A stretch of DNA of 54,179 bases from an uncultured Acidobacteriaceae bacterium (lineage in GTDB: Bacteria > Acidobacteriota > Terriglobia > Terriglobales > Acidobacteriaceae): contig CAIMKZ010000019.1 of the NCBI GenBank assembly GCA_903842065.1, positions 1-54,179 of the forward strand. Direction: 5' to 3'. Below are positions 41,825-50,849 of this stretch, piece by piece. The position numbers and the translations under genes were made by a program. The first letter of the stretch is position 1. The number at the start of each line of letters is the position of its first letter. The notes beneath the pieces are model-generated. The model did not search any database. It saw nothing but the letters and a program-made list of their open reading frames with translations, and was not told where the DNA came from.

Positions 41825-42330
41825 GGCAAAAGGACCTATAAGCCGAATTTTGTTCGCAGGCATTAAGCCAGCTATGCGGTCATTCCTCTAGACGCCGTCT
41901 CGCGACGGGCGTTCATCAGCGACCTACCCGGAGGTTTCGGCAATTGCTCAAGCCGCCTGGGCGTACCGGGCCGGTACGCAACGCAAGCCTGGCTCTTGGC
42001 TCGCGCTTCCCTCCCTATTTGGTCTTGCTCCGTGTGGGGTTTACCCTGCCCCCGGCATTACTGCCGGAGCGGTGCGCTCTTACCGCACCTTTTCACCCTT
42101 ACCATTGCATGGAGCAATCCTTTGGACGAATCCATTGGCTGCTCCGGGTCGTCCCTCCGAAGAGGGGTTGGCACTGGCGGTATCTTCTCTGTGGCACTGG
42201 CCGTCCACGGGCCTTGACGCCCGCGTCCCGGACGTTATCCGGCACACTGCCCTGCGGAGTTCGGACTTTCCTCCCCCGGGTTACCACGCTTGCGCGCAGA
42301 ACCCGGCAGCGACCGCCCGGTCCTCCTGCC
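41825..42330 (-). ncRNA. rnpB: RNase P RNA, bacterial type A
   Basis: The catalytic RNA that trims tRNA 5' ends. On the minus strand the universal pieces appear in order: GAGGAAAGTCCGAACTCC, CAGTGCCACAGAGA, GGTAAGGGTGAAAAGGTGCG, GTAAGAGCGCACCG, the GTAAACCCCAC stretch, CAAATAGGG, CCGGGTAGGTCGC, then TAGAGGAATGACCGC, ACAAAATTCGGCTTATA near the 3' end. P1 forms by AGGACC (42319-42324) with GGTCCT (41831-41836), and the outer GGCA/TGCC extends it. The length, about 506 nt, is above average because the P12 arm is long. Confidence 0.96.
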
Positions 42331-42400
42331 AGTTGTTAGTTTAGCGCAGTCCGGTTTTTCGCAGTGCCAGGCGCCGCATTCCAAATCCTATCTCGACGAG

Positions 42401-42421
42401 CGATAGCGGTATGTGCTATCG
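42401..42421. promoter_or_regulatory. Inverted repeat upstream of hicAB, likely operator
   Basis: CGATAGC (42401-42407) and GCTATCG (42415-42421) are perfect inverted arms with a 7-base centre, 45 bases before the hicA ATG. HicB carries a ribbon-helix-helix domain that binds such palindromes. A run TTTT follows, but no plus-strand gene ends upstream, so an operator is more likely than a terminator. Confidence 0.6.
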
Positions 42422-42465
42422 TTTTCTCGGACCGCTGGAACCATAAAGGGCTGGTTTGCTTTGCC

Positions 42466-42720
42466 ATGAACAAGACGCAACAGGGCACGCTGAACGACCT
42501 TTTTGTCCGTCCAACACGAGCGGACATTCGCTGGTCCGCGATTGAATCGCTGATTCGCGCATTGGGCGGCGAGGTTACGGAGCGCGCCGGCAGCCGGGTT
42601 GCGGCAAGATTGAACGGCGTGACCGCCGTCTTCCACCGTCCGCATCCGCGGCCTGAAACCAAGAAAGGCGCGGTCGATGCCGTTCGCCAATTCCTCATCA
42701 ATGCGGGGGTGAAGCCATGA
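42466..42720 (+). CDS. hicA: HicA-family toxin
   Basis: An 84-residue protein from the ATG at 42466. It has the HicA dsRBD-like fold pattern: WSAIESLIRALGGEVTERAGSRVAARLNG followed by the catalytic-type His in AVFHRPHPRPETKKGAV. Family members are mRNA interferases freed when HicB is degraded. There are about 20 extra N-terminal residues compared with the shortest HicA. It overlaps the antitoxin by four bases. Confidence 0.85.
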   Translation: MNKTQQGTLNDLFVRPTRADIRWSAIESLIRALGGEVTERAGSRVAARLNGVTAVFHRPHPRPETKKGAVDAVRQFLINAGVKP

Positions 42721-43040
42721 TGGAGTACAAGGGGTATGCCGCCGGACCCATCGATTTCGATCCGGACGACAAGACATTTTCCGGCACGGTAGCCGGGCTT
42801 CGCGATGTCATTCATTTCGAGGGCAGGACGGCCACGGAACTGGAGCGCGCCTTCCGGGAGAGCATCGACAGCTATCTGGAGCTTTGCGCCGAGACCGGCC
42901 AGCAGGCCGACCGCCCTTTCAACGGAAAGATTCTGGTGCGCACCGAGCCGGAACTGCACCGCAAAGCAGCCCTGCGCGCGGCGGTCGAGGGCGTGAGTTT
43001 GAGCCGGTGGATTTCCCGGCAGATCGAAAGCGCGCGGTGA
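42717..43040 (+). CDS. hicB: HicB-family antitoxin
   Basis: A 107-residue antitoxin. The N-terminal part (YKGYAAGPIDFDPDDKTFSGTVAGLRDVIHFEG) is the partial RNase H-like fold that binds HicA. The C-terminal part (VRTEPELHRKAALRAAVEGVSLSRWISRQIE) is a ribbon-helix-helix DNA-binding domain. Two neighbouring ATGs at 42717 and 42720 are both possible starts. It would repress the operon through the palindrome at 42401. Confidence 0.88.
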   Translation: MMEYKGYAAGPIDFDPDDKTFSGTVAGLRDVIHFEGRTATELERAFRESIDSYLELCAETGQQADRPFNGKILVRTEPELHRKAALRAAVEGVSLSRWISRQIESAR

Positions 43041-43074
43041 GCTGACCTCCAGTTTTGCTTTTGGGGTTCGGGGT

Positions 43075-44028
43075 TTACCAGTTGCGGTAAGGGATTTTGG
43101 AGGGGACGACTTCTACATCGGGAAGTCCCATCTGTAGCAAACGAAACTTGAGAACAGTTATAGCTTGCTCCTGATTGGCGGACGGACCAATAACGATCCT
43201 GCACAAGCTTGAATCTTCCCGAATGCCCAAGGGGACACTGATATAAGGAGTTTGAACTCTATTACCGGGACGATATTCAATCAAGGCGCAATTTGAAGTG
43301 CCAATCACAAATATGAGAATCAGTCTTGTTTCGTTTTCTTCCTCAAAACCATGATGTTTGAAGATGCTGCATTGCAGAAGCATATTGCTGGCATATTCTC
43401 TGATGGCTACACGGATATTGTCATCATCGTAAGGGCGATAAGACGTTTCAAGGGGACGCTTCTTGAAGTAGTTGTCTTTGATCCCTGCGATCTTGTCGAA
43501 ATGCTCTCTTGTGCTGGACTCGCTTCTTTCTGCAGTTATTTCCATCGAGTAGTTGCAATCCGCTAAAAATCCGGCCAAACGCAATCTATCGGGCGACATT
43601 CTGGAGATATTCTCAATTGATCGGCGGCGAAACCCGAGGCAATATCCTTGCCTTCCAGGGGCGTAGCCTCTCCATTGGCTAAGTCGGTCCCCGGCCTGAC
43701 CAGTCTTCTCGTTCTCGCGGTCTCTTGAGAATGAAACGCTAAATGCCGCACTTGCTTCGAAATAATTCAACGCTATCTTTCTCCAAGCATCGATGCTCCC
43801 GGGGAGCAAGTGTTGCCTGGAATTGAGGACCTTTTCAATGGCGTTGAGATAAGTATCAAATCCAATTTTGCGTTCTGTGAGATCGTTCAGAAAGCGATAA
43901 TGCGTAGCCCAGATGGTATCAGAGGCGAGAATCCCATCGAGGCCGCGTTGATCGGTGTAGTGATAGAGCAACCCCTCAGACTTCACCAGGTCTTCGGCTT
44001 GTTGAGGGGCTTGCTCTTCCATCGTCAT
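43075..44028 (-). CDS. DUF2971-domain protein
   Basis: A 317-residue protein with the DUF2971 opening LLYHYTDQRGLDGILASDTIWATHYRFLND, followed by FSVSFSRDRE and LSQWRGYAPGRQGYCLGF, both typical of the family. The early His-Tyr and a late Glu (EEENETRLI) recall an ADP-ribosyltransferase-like core, but this is only a resemblance. The gene is AT-richer than the housekeeping genes around it and lies between two toxin-antitoxin pairs, so a defence or toxin-related role is a fair guess. Confidence 0.75.
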   Translation of the reverse strand: MTMEEQAPQQAEDLVKSEGLLYHYTDQRGLDGILASDTIWATHYRFLNDLTERKIGFDTYLNAIEKVLNSRQHLLPGSIDAWRKIALNYFEASAAFSVSFSRDRENEKTGQAGDRLSQWRGYAPGRQGYCLGFRRRSIENISRMSPDRLRLAGFLADCNYSMEITAERSESSTREHFDKIAGIKDNYFKKRPLETSYRPYDDDNIRVAIREYASNMLLQCSIFKHHGFEEENETRLILIFVIGTSNCALIEYRPGNRVQTPYISVPLGIREDSSLCRIVIGPSANQEQAITVLKFRLLQMGLPDVEVVPSKIPYRNW

Positions 44029-44073
44029 TCCTTGCGGCCGGAAATCATAACGGATGTTCCCGGCAGTTCTCGT

Positions 44074-44454
44074 TCAGCCTCCCGATTGCATCTCCCCAAG
44101 CACCTTTTCAATCTGCTTCCGCAGTTCCGGCACATTCCCGACAGCAACCGCCCATACGAGCTCCAGATTAATGAAGAAGTAGGCGTGTGTGACCCGGTTC
44201 CGCATTCCGTAGATGTCAATCCAGGGGACATCGGAATAGGCGGATTGCAGGTTCGGCAACAACTCAAGCAGGTTTCTGGTCGCTTCACCCAGGATTTCAA
44301 TGTTGCGCAGCACCGCGTCCTGAACCATTGAGTCCGCTATGAATTGGTCGTGTGTGATCCCCGATGTATATTGCAGAATCTTGTCGCAGGCCTGAATCAT
44401 GTGTGCGGCGTAATCCGGCGCGCGCAGGTCGGACTTCCGGATCTCGTCCGTCAT
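44074..44454 (-). CDS. HepT-like toxin (DUF86)
   Basis: A 126-residue HEPN-domain protein. The RNase-type motif R-x4-H-x-Y is present as RNRVTHAY at about residues 85-92. The four-helix HEPN layout is clear (IQACDKILQYT, AVLRNIEILGEATRNLLE). Family members are toxins paired with a MNT nucleotidyltransferase that adds AMP units to the Tyr of this motif. The start overlaps the partner gene by ATGA. Confidence 0.9.
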   Translation of the reverse strand: MTDEIRKSDLRAPDYAAHMIQACDKILQYTSGITHDQFIADSMVQDAVLRNIEILGEATRNLLELLPNLQSAYSDVPWIDIYGMRNRVTHAYFFINLELVWAVAVGNVPELRKQIEKVLGEMQSGG

Positions 44455-44741
44455 AGCGGTAGAGCCTCGGCAACCACCCGCGCCCGGAACTTGAGCGGCA
44501 GATCCCCCGGAGTCAACAGGTCCACCTTTACGTGGATGGCTGTTTCTATCAACCGCTGTGCACGTACCACATCGAGCAGGCTGGTTCTGGGTGCGGGATC
44601 GACCAGAATGTCCAGATCGCTCGCCTCGGTGTCATCGCCTCGCAGTACGCTGCCGAAGACGCGAGGGTTCGCCATCCCAGCCTCGATGACTAGCCGGCGG
44701 ATCGTCTCCCGGTGCAACGGCAATGCTTCAGAAGGCCTCAT
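44451..44741 (-). CDS. MntA-like nucleotidyltransferase antitoxin
   Basis: A 96-residue minimal nucleotidyltransferase with the motif GSVLRGDDTEASDLDILVD (GS-x9-DxD) and a third acidic residue in HVKVDLL. It should neutralise the adjacent HepT-like toxin by AMPylation of its tyrosine. The pair is the second toxin-antitoxin unit of this island. Confidence 0.9.
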   Translation of the reverse strand: MRPSEALPLHRETIRRLVIEAGMANPRVFGSVLRGDDTEASDLDILVDPAPRTSLLDVVRAQRLIETAIHVKVDLLTPGDLPLKFRARVVAEALPL

Positions 44742-44773
44742 AAAGGGCGCTTTGCTCCTCCTGCACCTCTAGT

Positions 44774-45838
44774 CTACCCCGATTTCTGTTTTTTCCGGTC
44801 AGGCAGTTGAATGCTAGCCACTACTTTACGCGCCAGCCCGGTCAACGCCATTGTGGCTGCTTCCTCAAGCGCGACCCAGCGCCGCGCTCCACCGCGCACC
44901 GCCAGCCGCGTCAAGTCTTTCTGTGCCACGGAGCGGACGAGAACCGTGTAGTTGACCTGCATGATGGCGTGGCGGAGGGTCATGGCTAGCTCATCTGCTG
45001 GAACTTCCGTATCGCGCAGCGCGGGCAGTTCCCACAGGCCGGGCATTATGGTCTGCTCTGCCGCCCGGCGTTCGAGCAGTATCTGCGTGGCGGATCCGTC
45101 TGGTTCTTTGCGCAGAACCAGAGCGCAGGCGGCCAGTTCGGCCCGCATCGGCTTGCGCTTGGTGGTCTTGTGTTCGCCGCGGGTCTGGCAGTGAGCGGCG
45201 ACGGGGCACTCTGCACAGCGGGGATTGCGCGGCAGGCAAAGGGTCGCTCCCAACTCCATCATGGCCTGATTGAAGTCGCCGGGGCGGCGGGGATCGACGA
45301 GCGTATCCGCCAGCGCCTGCACTGTGCGCCGGAGCGAGGCCGCAGCTTTCGTCGAAGCATCGAGCCCCTCAAGTCGGCACAGCACCCGCTCCACGTTGCC
45401 GTCCACCACCGCAACCGGCTCACCATGCGCGATGCTGGCGATGGCGGCGGCCGTGTAGGTGCCAATACCGGGAAGCTTGCGCAACACCTCAAAGTTCTCC
45501 GGCAGAACTCCGCCGTACTCCGCCATCACTTCCTGCGCGGCCCGATGCAGCATCCGCGCGCGTCGGTAGTAGCCAAGGCCGCTCCACAGAGCCAGCACCT
45601 CTTCCTCACTGGAAGCGGCGAGCGAGGCCACGGTCGGAAAGCGGCTGAGAAATGCCGTGTAGCGCTCGACGACCGCGGCCACGCGGGTCTGCTGGAGCAT
45701 GATCTCCGAAACCCAGATGGCGTAGGGATCGAGGGTCCGACGCCAGGGCAGGTCGCGGCGGTTGGCCTGGTACCAGGCGAGCAGGCGTTTCCTCATCGCG
45801 GCCACGGCAGGCTTCAGGGCTGGCACTGCTCTTGCCAC
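44774..45838 (-). CDS. mutY: A/G-specific adenine DNA glycosylase
   Basis: A 354-residue repair glycosylase that removes adenine opposite 8-oxoguanine. The catalytic Glu is in WVSEIMLQQTRV. The helix-hairpin-helix is LPGIGTYTAAAIASIAHGEPVAVVDGNVERVLCRLEG, with the catalytic Asp in VVDGNV. The [4Fe-4S] ligands are C-x6-C-x2-C-x5-C in CLPRNPRCAECPVAAHC. The C-terminal Nudix-like domain recognises 8-oxoG. It overlaps the YdcF-like gene by 25 bases. Confidence 0.96.
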   Translation of the reverse strand: MARAVPALKPAVAAMRKRLLAWYQANRRDLPWRRTLDPYAIWVSEIMLQQTRVAAVVERYTAFLSRFPTVASLAASSEEEVLALWSGLGYYRRARMLHRAAQEVMAEYGGVLPENFEVLRKLPGIGTYTAAAIASIAHGEPVAVVDGNVERVLCRLEGLDASTKAAASLRRTVQALADTLVDPRRPGDFNQAMMELGATLCLPRNPRCAECPVAAHCQTRGEHKTTKRKPMRAELAACALVLRKEPDGSATQILLERRAAEQTIMPGLWELPALRDTEVPADELAMTLRHAIMQVNYTVLVRSVAQKDLTRLAVRGGARRWVALEEAATMALTGLARKVVASIQLPDRKKQKSG

Positions 45839-46473
45839 TTCGCCCAGACCAGGTAACGCGCGGTCTTAACAATCTCGACAAACGATGTCGCGGTCTGAAC
45901 CATCTCCCCGTTCGGACGAAGATCGGGGGCCGGATGCGCACGCCACGAGAAGGGCAACTGGCTGAAGATCATCGCCGCCCGGGGCAGGTGTTCGGGGCTG
46001 GAGACGATCTCGGCCGAGGTCCAGTTTTTGTCCTTCATGATGCGTCCGGCGTAGCAGGCGTTCTGGATGGTGTCGAGGGCCTCGCGCTCCTCGACGATGG
46101 CGGCAGGAGGCACGCCCTGAGCCCTTGCCACCTCCGCCATCGCATCGGCCTCGATGACGTTGGTGTGTGCCGCGCCGCCCGTCATGATGAGCCTTGGCGC
46201 GACACCGCGCTCGTACTCGTGGACGGCCTCGGTGACGCGGGCGAGCATGGCCGGACTGGGGTTGCCGTCGGAGTCGGCCGGGTAGCCGAGGACTACGATG
46301 GCGTCGAAGTGGTCCTGCGAAGTGTTCGATGCGGGCGCGAGCACCCGCTCCACGGCAGCCCAGACCATGAGCCCTGTGCCGATGACCAGAACAAAGAAGA
46401 AGATGCGCCGGAGCCATGGGTGGCCATGCCGCGTCTGGAGGCCTTGTCTGGGGTATTTGCTGGTAGTTGGCAT
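45814..46473 (-). CDS. YdcF/SanA-like membrane protein (DUF218)
   Basis: A 219-residue protein with one N-terminal membrane helix (about 23-43) and a periplasmic DUF218 domain. Family marks are FDAIVVLGYPADSDGNPSPAMLARV, RLIMTGGAAH and EALDTIQNACYAGRIM, with VSSPEHLPRAA later. ElyC/SanA-type relatives affect envelope integrity and undecaprenyl-phosphate recycling; the reaction is not known. Its end overlaps mutY. Confidence 0.88.
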   Translation of the reverse strand: MPTTSKYPRQGLQTRHGHPWLRRIFFFVLVIGTGLMVWAAVERVLAPASNTSQDHFDAIVVLGYPADSDGNPSPAMLARVTEAVHEYERGVAPRLIMTGGAAHTNVIEADAMAEVARAQGVPPAAIVEEREALDTIQNACYAGRIMKDKNWTSAEIVSSPEHLPRAAMIFSQLPFSWRAHPAPDLRPNGEMVQTATSFVEIVKTARYLVWAKWQEQCQP

Positions 46474-46575
46474 GCCTTCCTCCGCTCAGAGCGATCTTAC
46501 AGTAGTGTATGATTTTGCTTGCAACTCCGGCGCGCGGGAGCGCCTGGAGCAACGGCATGCAAGGGAGAATTCGAG

Positions 46576-47040
46576 ATGGCCAAGAGCGTGAATAAAGTCT
46601 TTTTGCTGGGCAACGTGGGCAAGGATCCTGAGATTCGCACCACGCCGGGCGGCATGATGGTAGGCAGCCTTACTCTGGCCACCAGCGACCGCCAGAAGGA
46701 CGCGCAGGGTAACTGGCAGGACAAGACCGAGTGGCACAACCTGGTCACCTTCGGCCGCACCGCCGAGATCGTCCGCGACTACGTGAAGAAGGGGTCAAAG
46801 CTCTTCATCGAAGGCAAGATCCAGAACCGCAGCTGGGACGACAAAGAGACCGGCCAGAAGAAGTACCGCACCGAAATCATCGTCAACGACCTCTCGCTGC
46901 TCTCCGGCCGCGAAGAGGGTTCTGGCGGTGGCGGCTACAGCAAGTCGGGCGGCTCCGCGAGCATGGACCAGCGCCCGGCGGCGGGCGGCGAGGACTTTGC
47001 TCAGACCGGCGGCATCTCCGACGACGACATACCGTTCTAG
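46576..47040 (+). CDS. ssb: Single-stranded DNA-binding protein
   Basis: A 154-residue SSB from the ATG at 46576, preceded by GGGAG. The OB fold (residues 1-110) opens SVNKVFLLGNVGKDPEIRTT and has EWHNLVTFGRTAEIV and SKLFIEGKIQNRSWDDKE. A Gly/Ser-rich linker follows, and the C-terminal acidic tip DDDIPF, which docks partner proteins, is complete. A strong terminator follows. Confidence 0.96.
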   Translation: MAKSVNKVFLLGNVGKDPEIRTTPGGMMVGSLTLATSDRQKDAQGNWQDKTEWHNLVTFGRTAEIVRDYVKKGSKLFIEGKIQNRSWDDKETGQKKYRTEIIVNDLSLLSGREEGSGGGGYSKSGGSASMDQRPAAGGEDFAQTGGISDDDIPF

Positions 47041-47053
47041 GCGAGTGCAAAAA

Positions 47054-47091
47054 GGGCCGGCCAACGCTTGGTACGATGCGTTGGCCGGCCC
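47054..47091. terminator. Bidirectional intrinsic terminator
   Basis: A perfect 14-bp stem, GGGCCGGCCAACGC at 47054-47067 and its complement at 47078-47091, with a 10-base loop. It is flanked by AAAAA on the left and TTATTTTG on the right, so it can stop both ssb and the convergent carboxylesterase gene. Confidence 0.93.
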
Positions 47092-47113
47092 TTATTTTGT
47101 GATGCCCGTTAAT

Positions 47114-48844
47114 CTAGAGCGACGTGTATCCGGTGGCCGCCTCCACCTGCGCGTCGTCCATGTTCTTCTTCAGCTCGCAGCGGGTGTCAAAGACCATGGT
47201 CGGCTTCGCGTCCTTTTGGAAGGCGTCCCACTTCGGCAGGCCGGCGTGGTTGGGGTCGCCTTTGCGGGCAAAGTTGATCCACGCATCGGAGACCTTCTCG
47301 GCCAGGGCCATTGGCCCCGGGCCGCCGCCGGTCATGGAAGAGGCCCGCTCGCTGTTGAAGAATGCGAAGGGGATCTCTGAGCAGTGATAGGCGCGGGCGC
47401 GGCCGTCGACCATCGGACTCTGCCAGACGAACTTGTAGACAAAGGCCGGAGCCTTGGCCTGCTCGGTTTTGAGCCCCGCCATCTTGATCGCATCCATGCG
47501 CCTCGGCAGCCCCTGCGCCAGCGAGAAGATGTCGAAGGGCTTGCGGATGGTGTGGGCCTTCTGGATGGCGTCGATCACGGCGTCGCCCTTGGGGAACTGC
47601 TTCAAGAGCCGGCGTCTGACTTCGTCCATAGGCATCTCTTCAAGGGCGGGGTCGCCCATCTGCACGCTATTGCCCATCTCATTGAGCACAGAACCCACCA
47701 ACAGAGGCACCATGGCGGAAGGCTCCGGCGCAGCCGGATCCCAGACGTGGCGCAGCAGGTTGTGGCCGTCGATCACCGGCCCCCAGCCGCCGATGCCGGG
47801 CGTGCCGTTTGTACCGGCAGCTTTAGCCAGGCGAACTGAGGCCTCGATGATGTCCTCAAAGCGCAGGTCGTGCAGCTTGCTCAGGCTGGACTTGTCGATG
47901 CCGAGATCCTTGAGCATCATGGCTGTAGTCTTCGCGCTGGTTTCAGTGGTGAGCTGGTGAATGGGCGTGCCGCTGCTCTCGATGGTGGCGCGATGGAAGA
48001 GGCCCTTTGCACCGGGCATGCCCATCAGCGTCGAAACCTTGCCGCCGCCACCGGACTGGCCAAAGATCATGACCGTGCCCGGATCGCCGCCGAAGTTCCC
48101 GATGTTGGTCTTGACCCACTTGAGCGCCGCAACCAGGTCGAGTACTCCCACGTTGCCCGAGTCTGCGTACTGATCGCTATACTCGGCCAGATTCATAAAG
48201 CCGAGCGGTCCCAGGCGGTGATTCACGCTGACCACGACCACGTCGCCGCGGCGCGAGAGGTTCTCGCCGTCGTAGCAGGCCTGCTCGTTTGAGCTGCCGT
48301 TCACAAAACCGCCGCCGTGGATCCAGAACATGACCGGGCGCTTCTTGTTGTCGAGCGCCGGAGTCCAGACGTTCAGGTTCAGGCACTCCTCGCTGGGGTT
48401 GCCGTCGGTCCACTGGAACATGAGGGCTTCGTCGTCGTGGTCCCAACCGCCGCGGCGTCCGCCCCAGCTGCTGTTCACGTTCTGCGGCGCCACCCAGCCC
48501 CAGTGCCAGGCGCTGCGAACGCCGGTCCAGGGAACGGGCTTCTGCGGCGGCATAAAGCGGTTCTTGCCTGCCGTCGACGCGCCGTAGGGAACGCCCTTGA
48601 AGCTGACGATGCCGCCGCTCTCGAAGCCGGCCACTTTGCCCGAGTCGGTTTCAGCAATGTTTTTCCTGATTGAAGCTACCGGCTTGTCGCCCGTGTAGCG
48701 CTGGGACTCGGCCTCGTGGCTGTCGGCCCGGGCCACGGCCGGCGCAAGCACTGCTGCTGCCGTAACCGCCGCCGCGCCTTCAAGCACCGCGCGCCGCGAA
48801 AGCTGCTGCTTCGAATCCTTCTGCGGATTTTCTACTCTCTTCAT
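47114..48844 (-). CDS. Tat-exported type B carboxylesterase (1)
   Basis: A 576-residue alpha/beta-hydrolase from the ATG at 48844, with GGAGCAGAG upstream. A twin-arginine signal is present (SRRAVLEGAAA, then a hydrophobic stretch ending ARADS). The oxyanion region is WIHGGGFVNGS; the nucleophile elbow is GQSGGGG instead of the common GESAGG. The catalytic His is probably that in RAYHCSEIPFAFF. It resembles para-nitrobenzyl esterase-type enzymes acting on ester bonds in the periplasm. Its paralogue lies directly upstream. Confidence 0.9.
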   Translation of the reverse strand: MKRVENPQKDSKQQLSRRAVLEGAAAVTAAAVLAPAVARADSHEAESQRYTGDKPVASIRKNIAETDSGKVAGFESGGIVSFKGVPYGASTAGKNRFMPPQKPVPWTGVRSAWHWGWVAPQNVNSSWGGRRGGWDHDDEALMFQWTDGNPSEECLNLNVWTPALDNKKRPVMFWIHGGGFVNGSSNEQACYDGENLSRRGDVVVVSVNHRLGPLGFMNLAEYSDQYADSGNVGVLDLVAALKWVKTNIGNFGGDPGTVMIFGQSGGGGKVSTLMGMPGAKGLFHRATIESSGTPIHQLTTETSAKTTAMMLKDLGIDKSSLSKLHDLRFEDIIEASVRLAKAAGTNGTPGIGGWGPVIDGHNLLRHVWDPAAPEPSAMVPLLVGSVLNEMGNSVQMGDPALEEMPMDEVRRRLLKQFPKGDAVIDAIQKAHTIRKPFDIFSLAQGLPRRMDAIKMAGLKTEQAKAPAFVYKFVWQSPMVDGRARAYHCSEIPFAFFNSERASSMTGGGPGPMALAEKVSDAWINFARKGDPNHAGLPKWDAFQKDAKPTMVFDTRCELKKNMDDAQVEAATGYTSL

Positions 48845-48890
48845 CTCTGCTCCCTCGCAAGGCATCCGCTCCGGATGCCTGCTGGCTGAT

Positions 48891-50624
48891 CTACAGGGTT
48901 GTCGCTTCCATCACGGCCTTGCGCAGCTCTCCGTCCGGATCGTGCTCAAGCGAGCACACGGTATCGAAGAGCATGGTGGGCGTCTTGTCGTTGAACGCCT
49001 CCCATTTAGGAATGCCCGCATGGTTCGGATCGCCGTTTGCCGCGAACGATGCCCATGCCGTGGCCACCTTGCCGGACAACTGGTGCGACTCCGGCCCGTT
49101 GCCGGTCAGCTTGGCGCACAGCGTCGCGTTGCGGAAGCAGAAGGGCAGCTCGCTGGTGTGGAAGGCGCGCGCCCGGCCGTCGCAAAGCGGCGACTGGAAG
49201 TCGAAGCGATAGTGATACGCCGCTCCGCCCTGTTTGGTCTTGAGCTCGGCCTGACGGAGTGCGCTCAACCTCTGCCGCATAGCCGCCGCGCGAGAGAACT
49301 GTTCGAATGGTTTTGCTTTGGCAAACAGCTTCTGGGCCACAGCAAAGACCTGGTCGGTATGCGCGCCCATGATGGGAGCAAGCAGCTTCTTCGCTCCCTC
49401 GGCGTCCACATCTTCCAGCGCGGAGTTGCCCATCTGCACGGTGTTGTAGCTCTCGTTCAAAACCGTTCCCACGATCAGCGGAACGCCGGCGCTCGCATCC
49501 GGAGCAGCGGGGTCCCAGGTGTTGCGCGGGAGCAGCTTGCCATCGACCACCGGTCCCCAGCTCATGCCCAGCGTCCCGGGAAATGCGCTGGTGCCAGCGG
49601 CGGCCTTCCGCTGCCCAATCATCCCCGCCTGCACGATCTGCTGGAAGGTAAAGTCGGTGTGCAGCTTGCCGAGGGTGTCTTTGGTGATTCCAAGCTCGGC
49701 GAGAGTTGCATGAGCCACTTTGGCCGCAACGTCCGGGGTGTTCTGACGCAGGCCCGATCCGCTCTGGATCGAAGCGCGATGGAAGAGCCCCTTGGCCGCG
49801 GGCATGCCCATGATCGTTCCGACTTTCGAGCCGCCGCCCGACTGGCCGAAGATCATTACGTGCCCCGGGTCGCCGCCGAAGTTCGAGATGTTAGTCCCGA
49901 CCCACTTGAGCCCCTGGATGATGTCGAGCATCGAGACGTTGGGCGAGGAGGCGTACTGGTCGCCGTACTCCATCAGGTTGAGGAAGCCGAGTACGCCGAG
50001 CCGGTGATTGATACTGACCACAACCACGTTGTTGCTGCGGGCCAGGTTTTCGCCGTCGTAGGCGCGCAGCTCGTTGTCGGAGCCGGAGGTCATGCCGCCG
50101 CCGTGAATCCAGAACAGGACCGGGCGCTTCTTGTTGTCCAGCGCCGGCGTCCAGACGTTGATGCGCAGGCAGTCCTCTGAGGGCTGTCCGTCGTCCCACT
50201 CAAACATGAAGGCTTCGTCGTCGTGGGCCCAGGAAGCGCGGCGGCCGTCCCATGTGGCGTTCTGCGTGGTGGGGCTTACCCAGCCCCAGTAGAGCGCCGA
50301 ACGCACGCCGGTCCAGGGCTTTGGCTTGGTCGGGGGCATAAAGCGGTTCTTGCCGCTCGTATCTCCGCCGTACGGGATGCCGCGGTAGCCGATGACGCCG
50401 TCACGGGAGTACCCGTAGACTTTGCCGCTGTCGGTCTCTGCGATGTTTTTCGTCGACGAGGCGACGATGGGATGGAACTTGTTCTCGTTGCTGACGACGG
50501 CCGGTGCGGCCAGTGCGGCCGGAGCCGCAGCCGCGGATAGCGCGGCTCCTCCGCCCAGCGCCGCAGCGCCGCCAAGCAGCGACCGGCGCGTAAGCTTCTT
50601 CTCAACAGGCTTGTATGATTCCAT
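48891..50624 (-). CDS. Tat-exported type B carboxylesterase (2)
   Basis: A 577-residue paralogue of the preceding esterase, with the same plan. The Tat signal is TRRSLLGGAAALGGGAALS. Active-site pieces are WIHGGGMTSGS, GQSGGGSKVG (nucleophile Ser) and RAFHTSELPFCF (His). I chose the ATG at 50624; a GTG at 50633 is too close to AGGAG to be favoured. The two esterase genes are 46 bases apart, so a tandem duplication within one operon is likely. Confidence 0.9.
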   Translation of the reverse strand: MESYKPVEKKLTRRSLLGGAAALGGGAALSAAAAPAALAAPAVVSNENKFHPIVASSTKNIAETDSGKVYGYSRDGVIGYRGIPYGGDTSGKNRFMPPTKPKPWTGVRSALYWGWVSPTTQNATWDGRRASWAHDDEAFMFEWDDGQPSEDCLRINVWTPALDNKKRPVLFWIHGGGMTSGSDNELRAYDGENLARSNNVVVVSINHRLGVLGFLNLMEYGDQYASSPNVSMLDIIQGLKWVGTNISNFGGDPGHVMIFGQSGGGSKVGTIMGMPAAKGLFHRASIQSGSGLRQNTPDVAAKVAHATLAELGITKDTLGKLHTDFTFQQIVQAGMIGQRKAAAGTSAFPGTLGMSWGPVVDGKLLPRNTWDPAAPDASAGVPLIVGTVLNESYNTVQMGNSALEDVDAEGAKKLLAPIMGAHTDQVFAVAQKLFAKAKPFEQFSRAAAMRQRLSALRQAELKTKQGGAAYHYRFDFQSPLCDGRARAFHTSELPFCFRNATLCAKLTGNGPESHQLSGKVATAWASFAANGDPNHAGIPKWEAFNDKTPTMLFDTVCSLEHDPDGELRKAVMEATTL

Positions 50625-50804
50625 GTGCAGCACTCACTCCTGCGCCCCTTTGAGGGGCAGCTCGCTCAAATACTCATGATGTAACGGGGAAGCCGCGTTC
50701 AAGACTGGAACATTCGCCGCCGGCAGCCCGGCCTGATTATAAGGACCTCGCCGGCCGGCAGCGAACGATGATTCTCGGTGGTGTTGCTGATCGTGCAAGA
50801 GGGA

Positions 50805-50842
50805 CCGGCTGCCTTGCCGAAAAACCAGCGCAAGGCAGCCGG
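50805..50842 (-). terminator. Hairpin after the receptor gene
   Basis: A 13-bp stem, CCGGCTGCCTTGC at 50805-50817 with its complement at 50830-50842, loop of 12 bases. It begins eight bases after the stop codon of the receptor gene. There is no T-run on the minus strand, so partial read-through into the esterase genes is possible. Confidence 0.6.
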
Positions 50843-50849
50843 CGGGGTT

